The position numbers were made by a program, and so were the translations under genes. Below, piece after piece: positions 35,801-48,568 of a DNA stretch of 64,000 nt (the stretch's first letter is position 1; every line of letters starts with the position of its first letter). The stretch covers positions 48,767,630-48,831,629 of the forward strand of contig NC_068970.1 in the NCBI RefSeq assembly GCF_016808095.1, given 5' to 3'. The stretch is from Vigna angularis (Eukaryota; Streptophyta; Magnoliopsida; Fabales; Fabaceae). The notes below the pieces were generated by a model. It was given only the letters and a program-made list of their open reading frames with translations, did no database searches and was not told where the DNA came from.

Positions 35801-38120
35801 TGTTTGAGCTTGGCTCTGAAATGTTAACGGTGTTTGTGTGATATGTATTGATTATTACGTAAGATGTTGTATGGGCGAAACTAAAAATGCTACAAATGCA
35901 ACCGTTAATGGCGGCTATTCGTGGTTGGAAGTTGTTTGTTCAACTATAACTATGCAAAAACTAAATGCTCCTTCCTTATGTAAATATCTTATTATTTAAA
36001 TTAGCTTTTAGAAAATAAAAATTGTTCTTAGAAATATATTTTTGTAAAAATCAAAATTTATTTATTTATTATTTAGATTCAATAAATTAAGATTGATATA
36101 ATTTTGAAGATGAATGTTTTATTTATGTTTCTCGAAAAAGTTTGATGTACAAAATAAATAAATGAAGAACTATTACATATATTAAATGTTCATGTCACTG
36201 CAATTAAATTCACAATCAAGAAAGAAAATAATAATATTTTAAAAAAATAATGAATAATTTCAAATAGGACCAAATATGGCGAGAGTTGTTTCACAGCCAG
36301 TATTTTAATGTTTGGATAATGATTCTTTGATCCATATTTTGATACGGCCACGTTTCAAGATTTCAGTGGACCAGATGAAAAAGAAATTAAAAATAGGAAA
36401 ATGACGTGGAAAGAAAGTGCGTCAGGATTTCAAGTGGTGTGACTCATTTTGTGATTTCAAAATTAGAATCTCAGTTTGAGTTAGAGAGAATCCTAGAGAG
36501 AAGGACAACCCAATAGAATCACGTGACGGTGAAAAGAAGCATCGTTTGAGGATGTTTTGATCGTTTCGCCGATCGACACCGTTTACCGGCTGAACATCCG
36601 TTGTCGTTGGAACCTTTGGAAGCAATGCGCACCAAAAGAGACACATTTTCACCGTTCCGCCGTCATTGGAGCGTTCGTTTGGGACGTCATTTGTTGTTGT
36701 TCGGTGTGTTTTAGTTCTTTTCTAATTTTTTTGACCATTTATTGGTTTAGTTCTTTCGACACAATTATTATGCCATTTATATACAATTTTATGTCCATGG
36801 AACCATTTTTTGTAAAACTCATGGTGTAGAAACTACACTGATAACAAAGGCAAAATAAGTGGAGACTTCAAGCAAAGGTTTTGCACAACCATGTCAACTA
36901 TGAAAATGACATTCATTTTGAAGTTTCAATTTATTCCTTAACAATATTTGAACATAAAAAAGTGATGTCCAAACAATTTGTTATGACATTAACAAGTCGC
37001 TGCACTAGTGACTTGTTAATGATTTTTTAGGTTAGTTCACCTTTGTTTATTTGATTGTTTACAATAATCATATGACTCGTATTTTATACGAGCAAGTGAT
37101 AATGCAGATGCTTCTATGTTGTGTAGAGCGATGAGAGAACATAAATAACTTGAGATTTTATTTATCTTTACTTTAAATAAATTTAAGTCATGTAATTTAA
37201 TTTGCATCTTCTATTAGAAGATCGATAGTCATGTTGATTTTAATCTATGGGTTAGATTAATACAAAATTAATTCTTTCTCTTTAGAATGATAGTATCATA
37301 AATTTAATCTTAAAGACTTTACTCGTTCATGTTTGTGACATCTAAAATGAAATGTTACATTTATTTATATATCAAACTAGATTCATAAGTAAAAATGTGA
37401 ATTACCAAATGAAACTACAAAATATATCTATAAATAATCATTTTAGTAAGTAAAATAAAACTTGAAATCCTATAGGATATTATGAAACTAAGTCTCACTA
37501 ACATTTTTCTCCTCTTTTAATCCTACGTAAAGAAAAACTCATATTTAATCCTTAAGGTGAATTTTCTTTTGTCGCATACTTACAACGACTCCAAAATGTT
37601 GTAAACGATGGATGGAAGTTTTCGGAATCCCCAATTTTTTAAATAAACTTTTTATATTATTTTTATTTCATAGTTAATCATATATAAATTTTATTCTATA
37701 TTCATGACATTGATAATCATGAATAAGCTTTAAAGAAACTAATGTCATTTATTGTTAATTTAATAAAAAAAATTAATTTATTTTTGTATTTACCAATAAT
37801 TAGTGTTTTTATTTAAATATCATATAATAGGATGAAGTCTTCGTAACTCTTATAATGACTTCACCTTAAAAAAATTTAACTAAGCTAAATGATTTTAGTT
37901 AATTTTTTTTCCTTTTTATTGAAATTGTATGAATGAGCTTGACTTTAGTTCTTTATTTTTTTTAAATACCATATTTTTGGATTCTGTTTAAGATTTTAAG
38001 TAATTTATACTAATATAATGATTAAAAATGTAATAAAATAAATAATTTATTAATGTTTTAATTATTTTTAATATTTTAATTAGCTTAATTGAATATAGTT
38101 ATTTATAATGGTAGAATGAT
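35801..38120. other. Intergenic region
   Basis: Contains the FabZ upstream region and AT-rich DNA. A GC-richer patch at 36500-36700 has no recognisable product in any frame. A 12-bp perfect inverted repeat lies at 36987-37021. No gene is supported. Confidence 0.5.
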
Positions 38121-40299
38121 TGTAACATCTCATTTTAATAGTATAAACTACTAAAATAAAGTGTTACATAGATGATAACTTACAAGAAATTTGAGGTTTC
38201 TAGAGAAGGAGATCATACCCTTGAAACGAACCTATTCTATATTATTGCTTTATCTTCCTCCTCATGTTGAACCAACTAGAAAGATGTCCACTCTTTAAGC
38301 TCACACCGATTAAGGTGATCATTGCAAAAGAGAAAAACATACACAAAAACAGACAACATAAAAGCAATGATAAGCTAGTGATAAAACAATTCAATATAGT
38401 AAAAAAAAAATATTCCATCATATATTATATTGCACACATAATAAAACATTCATCCTAATTATATCACAGAATTTGACTTCACTAATCCAGATATAGTTTG
38501 AATGTCAAGTTATGGTGATTCATGTACATGTAGTGGTAATATTGTTGGCTCAATTTAAGTTATCACACAAGGTTAGTCTGTTAAAATGTCATTTGCCGCA
38601 TGAAGAAAGACCCTAGAGTAGGACCTCCTGCTACTCACATAACCATCCATCTCTACTTGAGATTGAAGTTATTGAGAGCGTCAGGATAACCCTTCAGCTT
38701 AACTCCGACCATTCATACCAACAATAGTATAAGGCACCACCATGTAACATCTTCACGAGATTCATGAAATTATGTCCATCAATATCATTGACATGATCAT
38801 CAACATACTCATCATCACATATATATCCCTCATAATCATATAGATATTTTACACAAAAAACATATTAAGCAATCACATAAAACCATTACATATTCATCAA
38901 AGTATAAAAAATAGTGCATTAAAGACACCAAATAACATAGAAATTGGAAAACCAAAAACCTAGAAAGGGGCGCTCAACGCTTGGAAAGGGGCGTCCAGGC
39001 ACCAGAAGCCACTGGAAATCCTAGGGGGCTCTTAGGGACGCTCAGCGCCAAAGGTTGCGCAAAAGGGGCGCTCAGCGCCATAGCTAGCGCAAAAAAAGGT
39101 GTTGAGGGGGCGTTCCAGGGGTGCTCAACGTCACACCAGAAATTGCTACCCTTTAAATCTAACCTTGGACACCCTTTACACATGTTTAACTAATCCCTAG
39201 GTCCTTCTAGGCACTGTGAAACATTTGAAAATACACTTTTAACTCAAAGTAGCTACTCCAAACCAACTTGACTACTCTTAAACATACCTAAACTCAATTC
39301 CACTCCTTCTAATACCAAATTCTGCAAACTAAAGGATATTACAAGTCATAATGTACCCAATAACACATTTCTAAACCTCAGTTTTCTCACAGTCTTCCTA
39401 TTTCAAGTTTTCACTAGTTAAAACTTACAAAATGAGCTAAAATGCACCAAAAAACAACATACTAACCAATAACAACTTCATAAAAAAATATTATTCTACC
39501 TTTAAACAAGTTTATTATAACTACAAACTCGCCTATTAAAACCTCCATTTTAACTACAAATACCTATAACTTTGATAACTCACCAACCCTTACACAGTTC
39601 AACCAATTTCAAACATCTATACAATTTCAAACCATACTATTCATCGCAACAAGTAGATCAAAATTACATCATACCAAAATCACTCAGACAAATAATCAAA
39701 TACACTCATTTAAATGAACCAATTAACATCAATATTGTAAATCACAATTAAAATCAACTTATTATTCATGAAAATGCTAAACATACATAGTAAACATAAT
39801 CTAAAGAAAACGATTAGCTTCCCTTACCTTTTTAGAAGACCAAACTACTTTAGAGACCTTACTCCGCTCACACATCTCGAGGAGCTCTATTTGTACCTAC
39901 AGACAATAGAAACACAATCAGGATATACCGTTAGTACTACTAATCAACAAAGAGTCTTATAGAAGACTCGAACGTTACATGCAAAATGAGCAGGGCCCAC
40001 ATGCAATAGAAGAAAGAAATAAGTAGAGAAAAAAGGTCGAAACTTACTTAGACGGAGAAACTGATCGATCTAAATTGAAGAGTTTGTCGTCAGGATCACT
40101 CCTACAGTCTCAATTTTTCAATCAGATGAGTAGAAAAGTAGAATTTCTAAAGAAAAGTCAGAGAATTCTAGAAAAGTGATTTCTAGAAAGATAATGTATT
40201 TTAAAATTATAAAACTCGTTTATAACAAAACTATTTATAATAAAGTTATTTCATATTAAAATATACCACCTCTAAAACGCTATTTTTTAAAGTTTTACA
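38121..40299 (-). mobile_element. Solo LTR (TGTAACATC family), TSD ATGAT
   Basis: A 2,179-bp LTR starts TGTAACATCTCATTTTAA at 38121 and ends AAAGTTTTACA at 40299, with identical 5-bp flanks ATGAT (38116-38120 and 40300-40304). It matches the mosaic at 12.0-20.3 kb and, reversed, 31-32.5 and 59.6-62.2 kb. Reversed, it reads toward GATGTTACA, so transcription in the element probably runs on the minus strand. A GCGCTCAGCGCC array lies at 38965-39135. No internal region is attached. Confidence 0.85.
38965..39135. repeat. GGGCGCTCAGCGCC motif array
   Basis: Repeated GGGGCGCTCAACGC, GGACGCTCAGCGCC, GGGGCGCTCAGCGCC and GGGGTGCTCAACGTC units are spaced 20-50 bp apart, with AAAGGTTGCGCAAAA-like spacers. 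Two short frames on opposite strands across it are artefacts of this composition. Confidence 0.85.
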
Positions 40300-40304
40300 A
40301 TGAT

Positions 40305-42092
40305 TAATTGAAATTTTTATGAGAATAAGAGTAAATATAATTATTTTCTAATATAAAAAATTGATGGAGTGAGAATAAATAATATAAAATGATACATTAT
40401 TGTTTATACGAACATTATGAATTAATACATTATTTTTAATTTTCCTCAAGTTCATATTAATATAAATTACTGTAACCTTTTTTTTTTGTTATTATCTTTA
40501 ATTAATTAATTTTATTTTTAAACATTAAATTAGTTAAATAAAAATGCAAAAAATAGATATCATTAGAACATAATAGAATAAAAATAAAAAATAACTTTAC
40601 TTTAAACAAAATTAAAAATGACTTTAGTATAAAAACAATTGGCTTATGTTTTCAAAGGTATGTAAATACAAAAATAAATTAATTTCATTAAGTAAATTAA
40701 TCACGATTTACCAACCACAATGCATTCTAATTCCTCATATATACTAAAGGAATAAAGATGAGGTATAAATAAAATGTCATAAAATATTTTTTATTTTATA
40801 AAATAATAAATAGTTAAAACGAAAAATATTGCGAAAATAAATGAAATAATTTAAAATTTAATATTTTATGAAGTAAATTATTTTAATATTTGATAATTAA
40901 TTTTATGAAAACTGTTTAATTCAATCAATTAACTTGAAAATTAATTTTATTATATTTTAATTTTCTAAAACTGATATGTGAAAAGAATTATATACTACTT
41001 GTTATTTAAATAAATTTAATTTAATTTATAAATAATTTTTTTTCTTACTTTTTTGTTTCATAGTTAATCATATATTATTCTTTATTTATATTCATGTTTA
41101 TTAAATTTTAATTGAAAACATCTCGAAACGTAATGTGTCATTTTATATATCAATATTTCTATGTTGAAGTAGAAAATGAGTTTGTTATGTAAAATAAAAT
41201 TTAACACCACTAAAATTAATAAAAATATAGGACACAATTTCAAACTGGAATTATTTCTAATTTTTGTTATAGATTAAAGACTAGAAAGATATTTAACAAT
41301 TTATTTTATTATATAAATTTTGATAATTGCAATTTTTTTTCTTAATTTCTCATCAATTTAATTCAAACAAACTTCATTTTTACCTTTGTTTCTCTCTCTC
41401 TCTCTCCTTTTGTTCCTTCCTTCCTCCACACAAAGCATTACAATTATGGTTCATAATCTCATATATGATCCATCAGAATCCCAACAACAATAGAGATTTC
41501 AACCTCTTCCATTCAAACATATTGAATCTTCTTTGAAGGAATTCATCAAACAAATGAGTTCAAGCAATCTTCATTCATTTCATTTGAACTTGCATACTCA
41601 ATTTGACCAATTAGGTACCACTGTTAATCACCTGTAGAACCAAAGTTCAGATAAACCTTTCTTCTCAACTACTTGTATATCAAAAGGGAAATATATAACT
41701 CACATTATATTAAAGAGTGGTAGAAAGTAGGAGCAGCAAAAACAACACTCCTTCCTTAAAAGTTCTTCGATCAATAACGTTAGAAACTCACACTAACCTA
41801 CTTGATTAAGTATTTGTCTGGTTTAAAAGGCATTTTTAAGAACATAAATATATCTTGAAAATTTTAAAACTTTGTATACGAAAATAAAAAATTGCAGAAA
41901 TGGAAAATTGAATTGAATCAGGGTGAAGATTTTAGATGTGTGATTTGATAGAAGAAGGATGAAAGAGGAAAAGGGAAGTTGAGAAGATGAGTGAGTGGGT
42001 ATTAAATAGAGAGATGGAGGGGTTTTGGTGTGGCAGTTGCTTTGTAGAGAGAGAAGCAAAAGAGCGAGTGTGAGGGTGAGAGTGAGAGGAGC
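40305..42092. other. AT-rich intergenic DNA and Hyccin gene upstream region
   Basis: No gene is seen. A TCTC-rich stretch at 41390-41410 lies 0.7 kb before the Hyccin gene, and GAGAGAG-rich sequence immediately precedes its start, as in many plant 5' leaders. Confidence 0.5.
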
Positions 42093-43187
42093 ATGGAGTT
42101 CCACCGCAGCGATTCATCGTCGCCGTCTTCTTCCATGCCCACACCCAACACCACCGATCCCAAGAAACCCGCAACCGACCCAATGCACTCATGGTGGGAG
42201 TCAGTGTCCAAGGCTCGTTCCCGCATCCACGCCCTCGCCGCCATCCTCCCCTCTTCCTCCCACGACCCCCTTTCCTCTCTCGCCGACTCCGACCGCCCTG
42301 CCCTTTCCCTCCTCTCCTCCTCCACCGCCTACGCTGCCGTCTCAGCCTCCCTCTCCGGCTCCCACTCCGACCCCCTCTGCCACTGGCTCTACGATACCTT
42401 CCTCTCCGCCGACCCCCATCTCCGCCTCGTCGTACTATCCTTCGTCCCTCTCCTCACCGGTCTCTACCTCTCCCGCATCCACTCCCCTGAGCCTCCTTCC
42501 CTTGCCGGCTTCGAGGCCGTCCTCCTCGCTCTCTACGCCGCCGAGACCAGATCCCGCAACGGCAAACCCCTCCTCGTAACGATCCCTGACCTCTCGCACC
42601 CCTCCATCTACCACGCCCCTCTCCGAAAACCCCAATCCCTCTCCCCTCCCTCCGTCGGCCTCATCTCCCCTCCCTTGGAACCCCAACTCGGCGTCAAATC
42701 CACCAAACGCCCCGCCATCGTCGGCGTCGCCCTCCACTCCTACTTCTCCCAGATCTCCCACATGCCCGCCTGGTCCAAGCTCGACTTCTGCCAATTCGCT
42801 GCCGCCTGGGCCGGCTCCGATCCCTGCCCCTGCCGCACTCAATTCGACGACGCCCCGATTCCCGATCATTCCGATATTCGCGCCGCCAAAGGCGAGAGAA
42901 TCCCTCTCCCCTGGGAGATTCTCCAACCCTCGCTCAGAATCCTGGGACACTGTCTCTTGGGGCCGTTGAACTCTCAGGACGTGAAGGACGCGGCTTCCTT
43001 CGCGGTTCGCTGTTTGTACGCTCGTGCCTCGCATGATTTGGTACCGCAGGCCATTCTCGCCACCAGGAGTCTCATTCAGCTCGATGTGAGGACCGCAGAG
43101 GCTGCCAAGGCTAATGCTGGTTCCAACTCCAATTCGAACACACCCACCAAGGTCAAGAAGCCTGAGATTCTCTTGGTTTCCAAGTGA
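42093..43187 (+). CDS. HYC: Hyccin family protein (PI4K-alpha1 complex subunit)
   Basis: A single uninterrupted frame of 364 residues. The N-terminus (1-35) is Ser/Pro-rich and disordered. The Hyccin domain follows: HSWWESVSKARSRIHALAAI, then DPLCHWLYDTFLSADPHLRL, a GFEAVLLALYAAETRSRNGK segment, and LPWEILQPSLRILGHCLLGP with SFAVRCLYARASHDLVPQAI near 280-330. The tail is basic. Plant Hyccins are described as part of the plasma-membrane PI 4-kinase alpha1 complex, with NPG and EFOP proteins, supplying PI4P. Membership is from the family; function here is inferred. The first half is very C-rich at third positions, which creates long false frames on both strands. The start has good context and matches the family. 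Confidence 0.9.
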   Translation: MEFHRSDSSSPSSSMPTPNTTDPKKPATDPMHSWWESVSKARSRIHALAAILPSSSHDPLSSLADSDRPALSLLSSSTAYAAVSASLSGSHSDPLCHWLYDTFLSADPHLRLVVLSFVPLLTGLYLSRIHSPEPPSLAGFEAVLLALYAAETRSRNGKPLLVTIPDLSHPSIYHAPLRKPQSLSPPSVGLISPPLEPQLGVKSTKRPAIVGVALHSYFSQISHMPAWSKLDFCQFAAAWAGSDPCPCRTQFDDAPIPDHSDIRAAKGERIPLPWEILQPSLRILGHCLLGPLNSQDVKDAASFAVRCLYARASHDLVPQAILATRSLIQLDVRTAEAAKANAGSNSNSNTPTKVKKPEILLVSK

Positions 43188-46100
43188 TGATGAGTTGGAG
43201 GAGGAGACGGATAAGCGTTGCTGCTGTGTACTATTACTGTAGGTCTTCTTCATACTGTAAGCAGAATTCATGTTTGTATAATAGAAACTTCATAGTTGCA
43301 TTGCCGACTCTTTTTATATATATATATATTTTTTTTTGTTTTCTCTTTGCTTCTTCTAGGTTATACATGTATGTTAATTTATTTTTTTCCTACCGAGTGA
43401 TTAGGTAGCTGTATTGACTTTCTTTCTTGATGGAATTATGCTGTGCTTCGGGTGTGTGTGCGTGTGTGTGGCTTGTCTGATCATAGTCTTGCAATTTCAA
43501 TGTGGTGTGTGTGGTGCTTCTTGCCTTTGGCTTATTGTTGTACTCTGTGAAGACTGAGGAAATTGAATGGGGCCTTACTAATGAGTTGTGATTTTCCTGC
43601 GGTTGGTTTTACTGGAGATTTTAGTTTGTACCTCTGATTATTATGATGGCCTGTGCTCAGTAATCTGGTATTATTCAATTTATGCTGAGATGTCACTGCG
43701 AGGCCTCCTCTGTATTGTTGCTTATTACCAAACTGACAGTGCCAATTATTGCTGGCATTAGAAGATTGTTTGTGAATCATCATTTATATTGTATGTTATG
43801 CTTTAAGATTCTTTTGCATCAAATTTGGGATGTATTTCATTCTAGGATAAAAGGGATAGTTAGAAGGGAATCAACCCCCTTCGGGGGAGCACGGGAACTG
43901 TGACCTCACTTATCACTTAACAGCTTGATGCACATGTGGCAGATGGGTATGTGGTATGCTAGGGGGCATTTTGGTTAGAATGGAGGATAAGGAAGTTTTA
44001 GGATTATTTTTGGTCTGGGAGAGAGTAGGCTATCTCAAAATTTCCTGTTCTGTCCCTTCTTCTTCCTGGTTGGATACTACTTGTATACTCAAATTTACCT
44101 CTAATAGATATGTTTTTGTGAAAAAAAAATACAGTGCCACCGATGAGTTTCTGCTCTAACAGGGTGTGGAGAATAACTTTTAGAGTTTGTTTGATTCTTG
44201 TCATTAGGATATTGTTACATTTGACAATGCTAATGAATCTATTTGTAGTACTCATTAGAAGAAATGACAGAAACAATTTTGTAGAATGATACTCCCCTAG
44301 GATAATTTGAACTCCATACTGTCTAGCCATTGTAGGTTTAGAAGTGTCAAAGTTTAAGTGAGTACTCAGTTTGGCTCCTAAACCTTGGTACAAAATAATG
44401 TTTTTCAATCTTTTTGTCTATCATTGAAGGGGACTTCAGAGTTTTGTCCTTGTTATCAGATAATGTTTCGGTGCTTAGGTATTACAATACTCATATACCT
44501 ATCTTTACTTTATACGATGTCGTGGTTCATTATAAACTAAAGTTTAGCCAGTCCTTGCATGGAGTTATTGAGCATGTGGTGTTTGTCGACAAGAAAATTA
44601 TATATTGGAAAAGGATTAGGCCTAGCTTTATCCCCAAGGCTAGTTCATGGAGGGTAAGATTATGCAAGTCTTTATTAGAAAGCTACTTTGGCCATATTCT
44701 TGGCCTGTGTCGGATATTAGCACACAAACATACACCTTCCTCTTGCCCAATAATGATCATCTGAAATGTGAAGTTTGTTAAAATGACTAGCCTCTCTGTC
44801 TCCATTTATTTAGTACCCTCTTCAATCAAATTACTTATCTTAACTTCCCTTTACCTCTTTCATCCTTCTATCAAATAATTCTTCCTAACTAGTGCTGTGC
44901 TGTACACCAAATATGTAAAATATCCTTCTCTTTTTAATTTCCTTTTACTTTTCTGATCCTAATATTCCCTCATTGCAATCTCCTAACACCTTCACCGGAA
45001 TTGAATTCAAAATTTCTTGTGAAATAAACAGAGAAATTCTTCACTTGTCTATAAAAAAATTGCTGCTAATATGTTCCTTCGCATTTGTATTTCAGGATGG
45101 AAAATGTATAATTTAGCTGTATAAAAAATATTTCATGTTCAATAATTTCTGATTAGTTTGGTTGAGGAGTTAGATATAAGGTACCGGAGATTGATGAGTT
45201 AAATATGTTACATTTTCAATCAAACTAATGGCAAATTGACCCACTGATTCGGTCCACTTCTAACAAAGCATTTATTTGATCCCAAATTCCATATTTTTGT
45301 GAGCAAATCGTTTGTAATTGGGAAGGAAATGGAAGATTGACAAAAAAAACATTCATTATTTAGATTCAAAATTTATCTTTATGATTAGTAGCTTGAAACT
45401 GAGTAAGCCTTTGGTTTTACTAAAGGCAATAAGTTAATTTGCTGACAGGGTTTGGACGAGAAAAAAGTTAGTTCATCTGACTGATTCTAGCTTATAAATT
45501 ATTCTGAAAAAAGTTTATAAGTTAGGTGTGTTAAATCCAAGAATTCCTTCATATATCAGTCTTTTTACTCTTAGGAAAAAGAATATTAAATAAGTTATTT
45601 CTAAATCTTGCGAGATTGGCTCAAAGACCATTAAAATTCAAAATGTCGATTGGTGTGAAATTTTGACTGGTTTGAATGCGGCTTTGTATGGATTAATTCA
45701 TTTAAATATAAGCTTAGACAAACTACTCTCCATACACCCTTCTCTCTACGAATAGATCAAATATTTTCATGATCTATGATTCTTTTTTTTTTTTTAAAAT
45801 GACATCAAATTTAGTAACGTGAATTTAATTGGAATAATGTCCCTGCATGTCAATTTGAGAGTTGGCTTAAAAGTCTTTAGGGAGATTTTAAGTGATTATT
45901 GTATCATATTGAATTCTGAGATTCCTTATCTATTTTTAGACATATCACCCAATCTCTTCATGTAAAACTTCTTTCGAATATTTTCAAATATTTTCTCAGA
46001 AAAGCACAAGTGATCTTGGATAGTTTTTTAAAATTAGTAATAATGAATGAGAAATAATTTCTAAGTAAATAATTTTATATAAACTATTTGAAAAATTATG

Positions 46101-46777
46101 TTAAATGATAAACAATGAAATGTAAAATTACATTGATAATAAGAGATATATTTTTTTTAAGGAATTCAAGTTTTAATGTAGACGTATTTTTATATTATTT
46201 TAAATTTGAGTTCATTCAAGACTTACGTTCATTTGTTTATATCTGACTTGCTAATTTAAAATGGGGAATCCTAACTTATAAATCATTCTTGATTGTGGTG
46301 TTTTCTCCGTCTTATTATCTTCTTCCACTTTTCTATTTTCGTAATAGTTTAATGGAATTTGTCTTTATTCTCCCTAATTCTTGACTTGACTAGGCTTTCA
46401 TCACACTTCAACCTTAATTACTTCTCAATCATTAGAATCCAAAATGGCGTAACCATTGTTTTTAAACGACTGAATATCCTTTCGCAACACTAAGTAAATT
46501 CTAATCCAAGTCTAGCATAAAAAAAGCATCACCAATAAAATTTAGGACATACGCTAGTGGAAAATAAAAATTTTACAATTCCCTTCGACGTAAACACTTT
46601 CTCCATTTTTTCAGGGTCTTTCTTCCATCACCCCAATTTTTCTTCCTACACCCCAATTTCATGCATTACCCCTTTTTTACTATTTCGCTGTTTGACTGAA
46701 TCTTTGATTTTCACGAGGGTAAAAATCATAATTCATTGCTTTTTTTCTCACTTTTAGTTGCACCTCTCACTTCCTAA
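43188..46777. other. Intergenic region downstream of the Hyccin gene
   Basis: Includes the Hyccin 3' UTR with a short TA run (43315-43330). Frames at 43956-44159 and 44414-44764 (plus) and 44004-44408 (minus) have no domain that I recognise and no splice context. A CCCCC-TTC-GGGGG hairpin lies at 43875-43887. No gene is supported. Confidence 0.45.
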
Positions 46778-46984
46778 ATTTTTCAAGGATAATGATATTT
46801 TAAAAACATTTTTTGACAACATTTTAACATCATCTATGTGTCATTCTGTGATTGGTCCAAAATTACTCCACAATCAATAATAATAATCATAAACACCAAC
46901 ATGGACCAATAACAGAATGACACGTAGATGGTGTTAAAATGTTGTCAAAAAAATATTGTCAAAGTATCATTATCCATTTTTCAA
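46778..46984. mobile_element. Fold-back MITE with 9-bp TSD
   Basis: A 189-bp element at 46787-46975 with inverted ends GGATAATGATA... / ...TATCATTATCC. Arms of about 70 bp include TTTTGACAACATTTTAACA and GTGTCATTCTGTGATTGGTC and their complements around an AT-rich loop. It is flanked by the identical 9-mer ATTTTTCAA (46778-46786 and 46976-46984). The 9-bp duplication indicates Mutator-type transposition. Its sequence is unrelated to the MITE at 11726-12000. Confidence 0.9.
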
Positions 46985-47114
46985 ATAGGGTGTCCTATCA
47001 ACTCGTAGTATTTTTTAATTTTTTAAATATTTTTATTTTATTTTTTATTTTTTTTAAAAAAAAAATTCACGTGTCAAGCTGACATTGTACCATGTGGCAA
47101 TGACAGTGTGACGT

Positions 47115-48568
47115 TGATAACAATTGATTTTACCATTATTTGTGATGCAATTTTGATACTAAATCAACTCTCTTTGACATTGAAGCTTGCTCAAACTCTT
47201 GTTTTTAGTTGAATTTTGTGAATAAATTAGTCGAGGTTACACTTAATGATTTTTATCACTAATTCTCTCAATTTTGTAGGTTATTGGTATGTTTTGGAAG
47301 AGGAGCAAAGTATCAAGGAGTTGGAACCCAGGAAGAACAACAAAAGCACCAGAATAGAAGTCTGCAGAAGGCTCAAGGACGCCTGATTGCCCTTTTCTAG
47401 GGCCCTGGGCGCTGGTTGTCACACAATTACGCCTGGTTGCCCTTTTCAGGGGTCCTCAACGCTAGTGGTCGTGCAAGGACGCCTGCTTGCCCTCTTCTAG
47501 GGCGCTCAGCGGAGAAGGTCACACAACCACGCTTGGTTGCCCTTCTCTAGGGCGTTGAGCGCTAGTTACACCCACCGCAAGACGCCTGGTTGCCCTCAGC
47601 AAGGGCGCTGAACGCCACTCTTCGCGTAGTTCCGCCTGCTTGCCCCTAGTTAGGGCGCTGAGCGTTGGCGACGTAGGCCTATGTGATACTTTGGATCTAT
47701 TTAAAGGCTTTGACGCATTGGAGGTGGACATTTTTTGATGGCTGAAGCACAAAAACCCTATTTTCGACCCTTTGGAGGAAGTTTGGGTATGCGGGAGCTT
47801 TCCTTTTCTCTTTCTAGGGTTTTCATCTCATTTACATTCTTCCATTGTAAGCCAAGGTTCTTCATGACAATGGAGAGCTAAATTCATTTGTTGTTGGGGA
47901 AAGATGTAACCTTTGAACTTCATGTATTTGAACATGTTTTGAATATTTTATGCTTCTTTCATTGAATGTTAGTGATTTTCTCCTATTCTTAATGCTTGTT
48001 ATGTTTTGGCCATTCATAGCTTGATGTTTGGATTTCTTTGTTATTGGGAAATACTCAAGAACCATGATCTGAAGGATTTCGCCTAAAGGAAATATTATCT
48101 AGGGATAAAAATATGACATTTAGTTGTCTTAAGCTTATTTTCTTAATGCAGAATTGGTTATTAGGGTTTCAAGGGATTGTTGTCTAATAATCAAGGCTAT
48201 GCTTTTTACACTAAGGGATTGGGTTCTAAGTAATTTTGTAAGTGACATTAGCATTCCAATGAAGAAGATGAGTTCTAATATGCATGAAAGTGAAGTAGGT
48301 GAAATCTAACCCCAACAACATCATCATCTCATATCATCTCAATGCCATTCATTCATTCTTGTTTTAGCTTCAAAAGATCAATTTTACAATCAAGTTATTA
48401 TGTTTACTTGTATTGCATTAAATTTCATTCGTTGGAATCTTTCTTTAGTCTTAACTAGTTAATTTATTATACGATTGTTTGGTGTCACAAGTCTTTTGGA
48501 AAACGGTACTTGGTTTTATCATTTTATATTACTTGATACGATTTGGTATACTTGCAATTGAGTTAACA
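47115..48568 (+). mobile_element. Solo LTR copy 2, TSD GACGT
   Basis: A 1,454-bp LTR from TGATAAC (47115) to GTTAACA (48568), with exact 5-bp flanks GACGT at 47110-47114 and 48569-48573. It is the same family as 3228-4777, which is inverted and carries an extra 205-bp duplication. It sits within the left arm of a fold-back element, whose pairing is restored when the LTR is removed. It contains the GC-rich minisatellite at 47368-47672. Confidence 0.93.
47368..47672. repeat. GC-rich minisatellite, about six 50-bp units
   Basis: Six units of about 50 bp follow the plan ACGCCTGGTTGCCC, TTCTCTAGGGCG, (C/T)TGAGCGCTGG and a variable CA-rich spacer. The GCGCTGAGCGC core is palindromic-like. The array gives a false minus-strand frame at 47519-47752. 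Confidence 0.9.

Noticed and set aside
36422..36829. GC-richer patch with frames on both strands
   Set aside because: I looked for exon-like similarity and found none; it may be a leader or repeat but cannot be named.
42435..43271. 278-codon minus-strand frame and 184-codon plus-strand frame over the Hyccin gene
   Set aside because: Both arise from the C-rich third positions of the Hyccin coding sequence and resemble nothing known.
44004..44408. 134-codon minus-strand frame downstream of Hyccin
   Set aside because: No motif, no codon bias, ordinary AT-rich background; not supportable as a gene.
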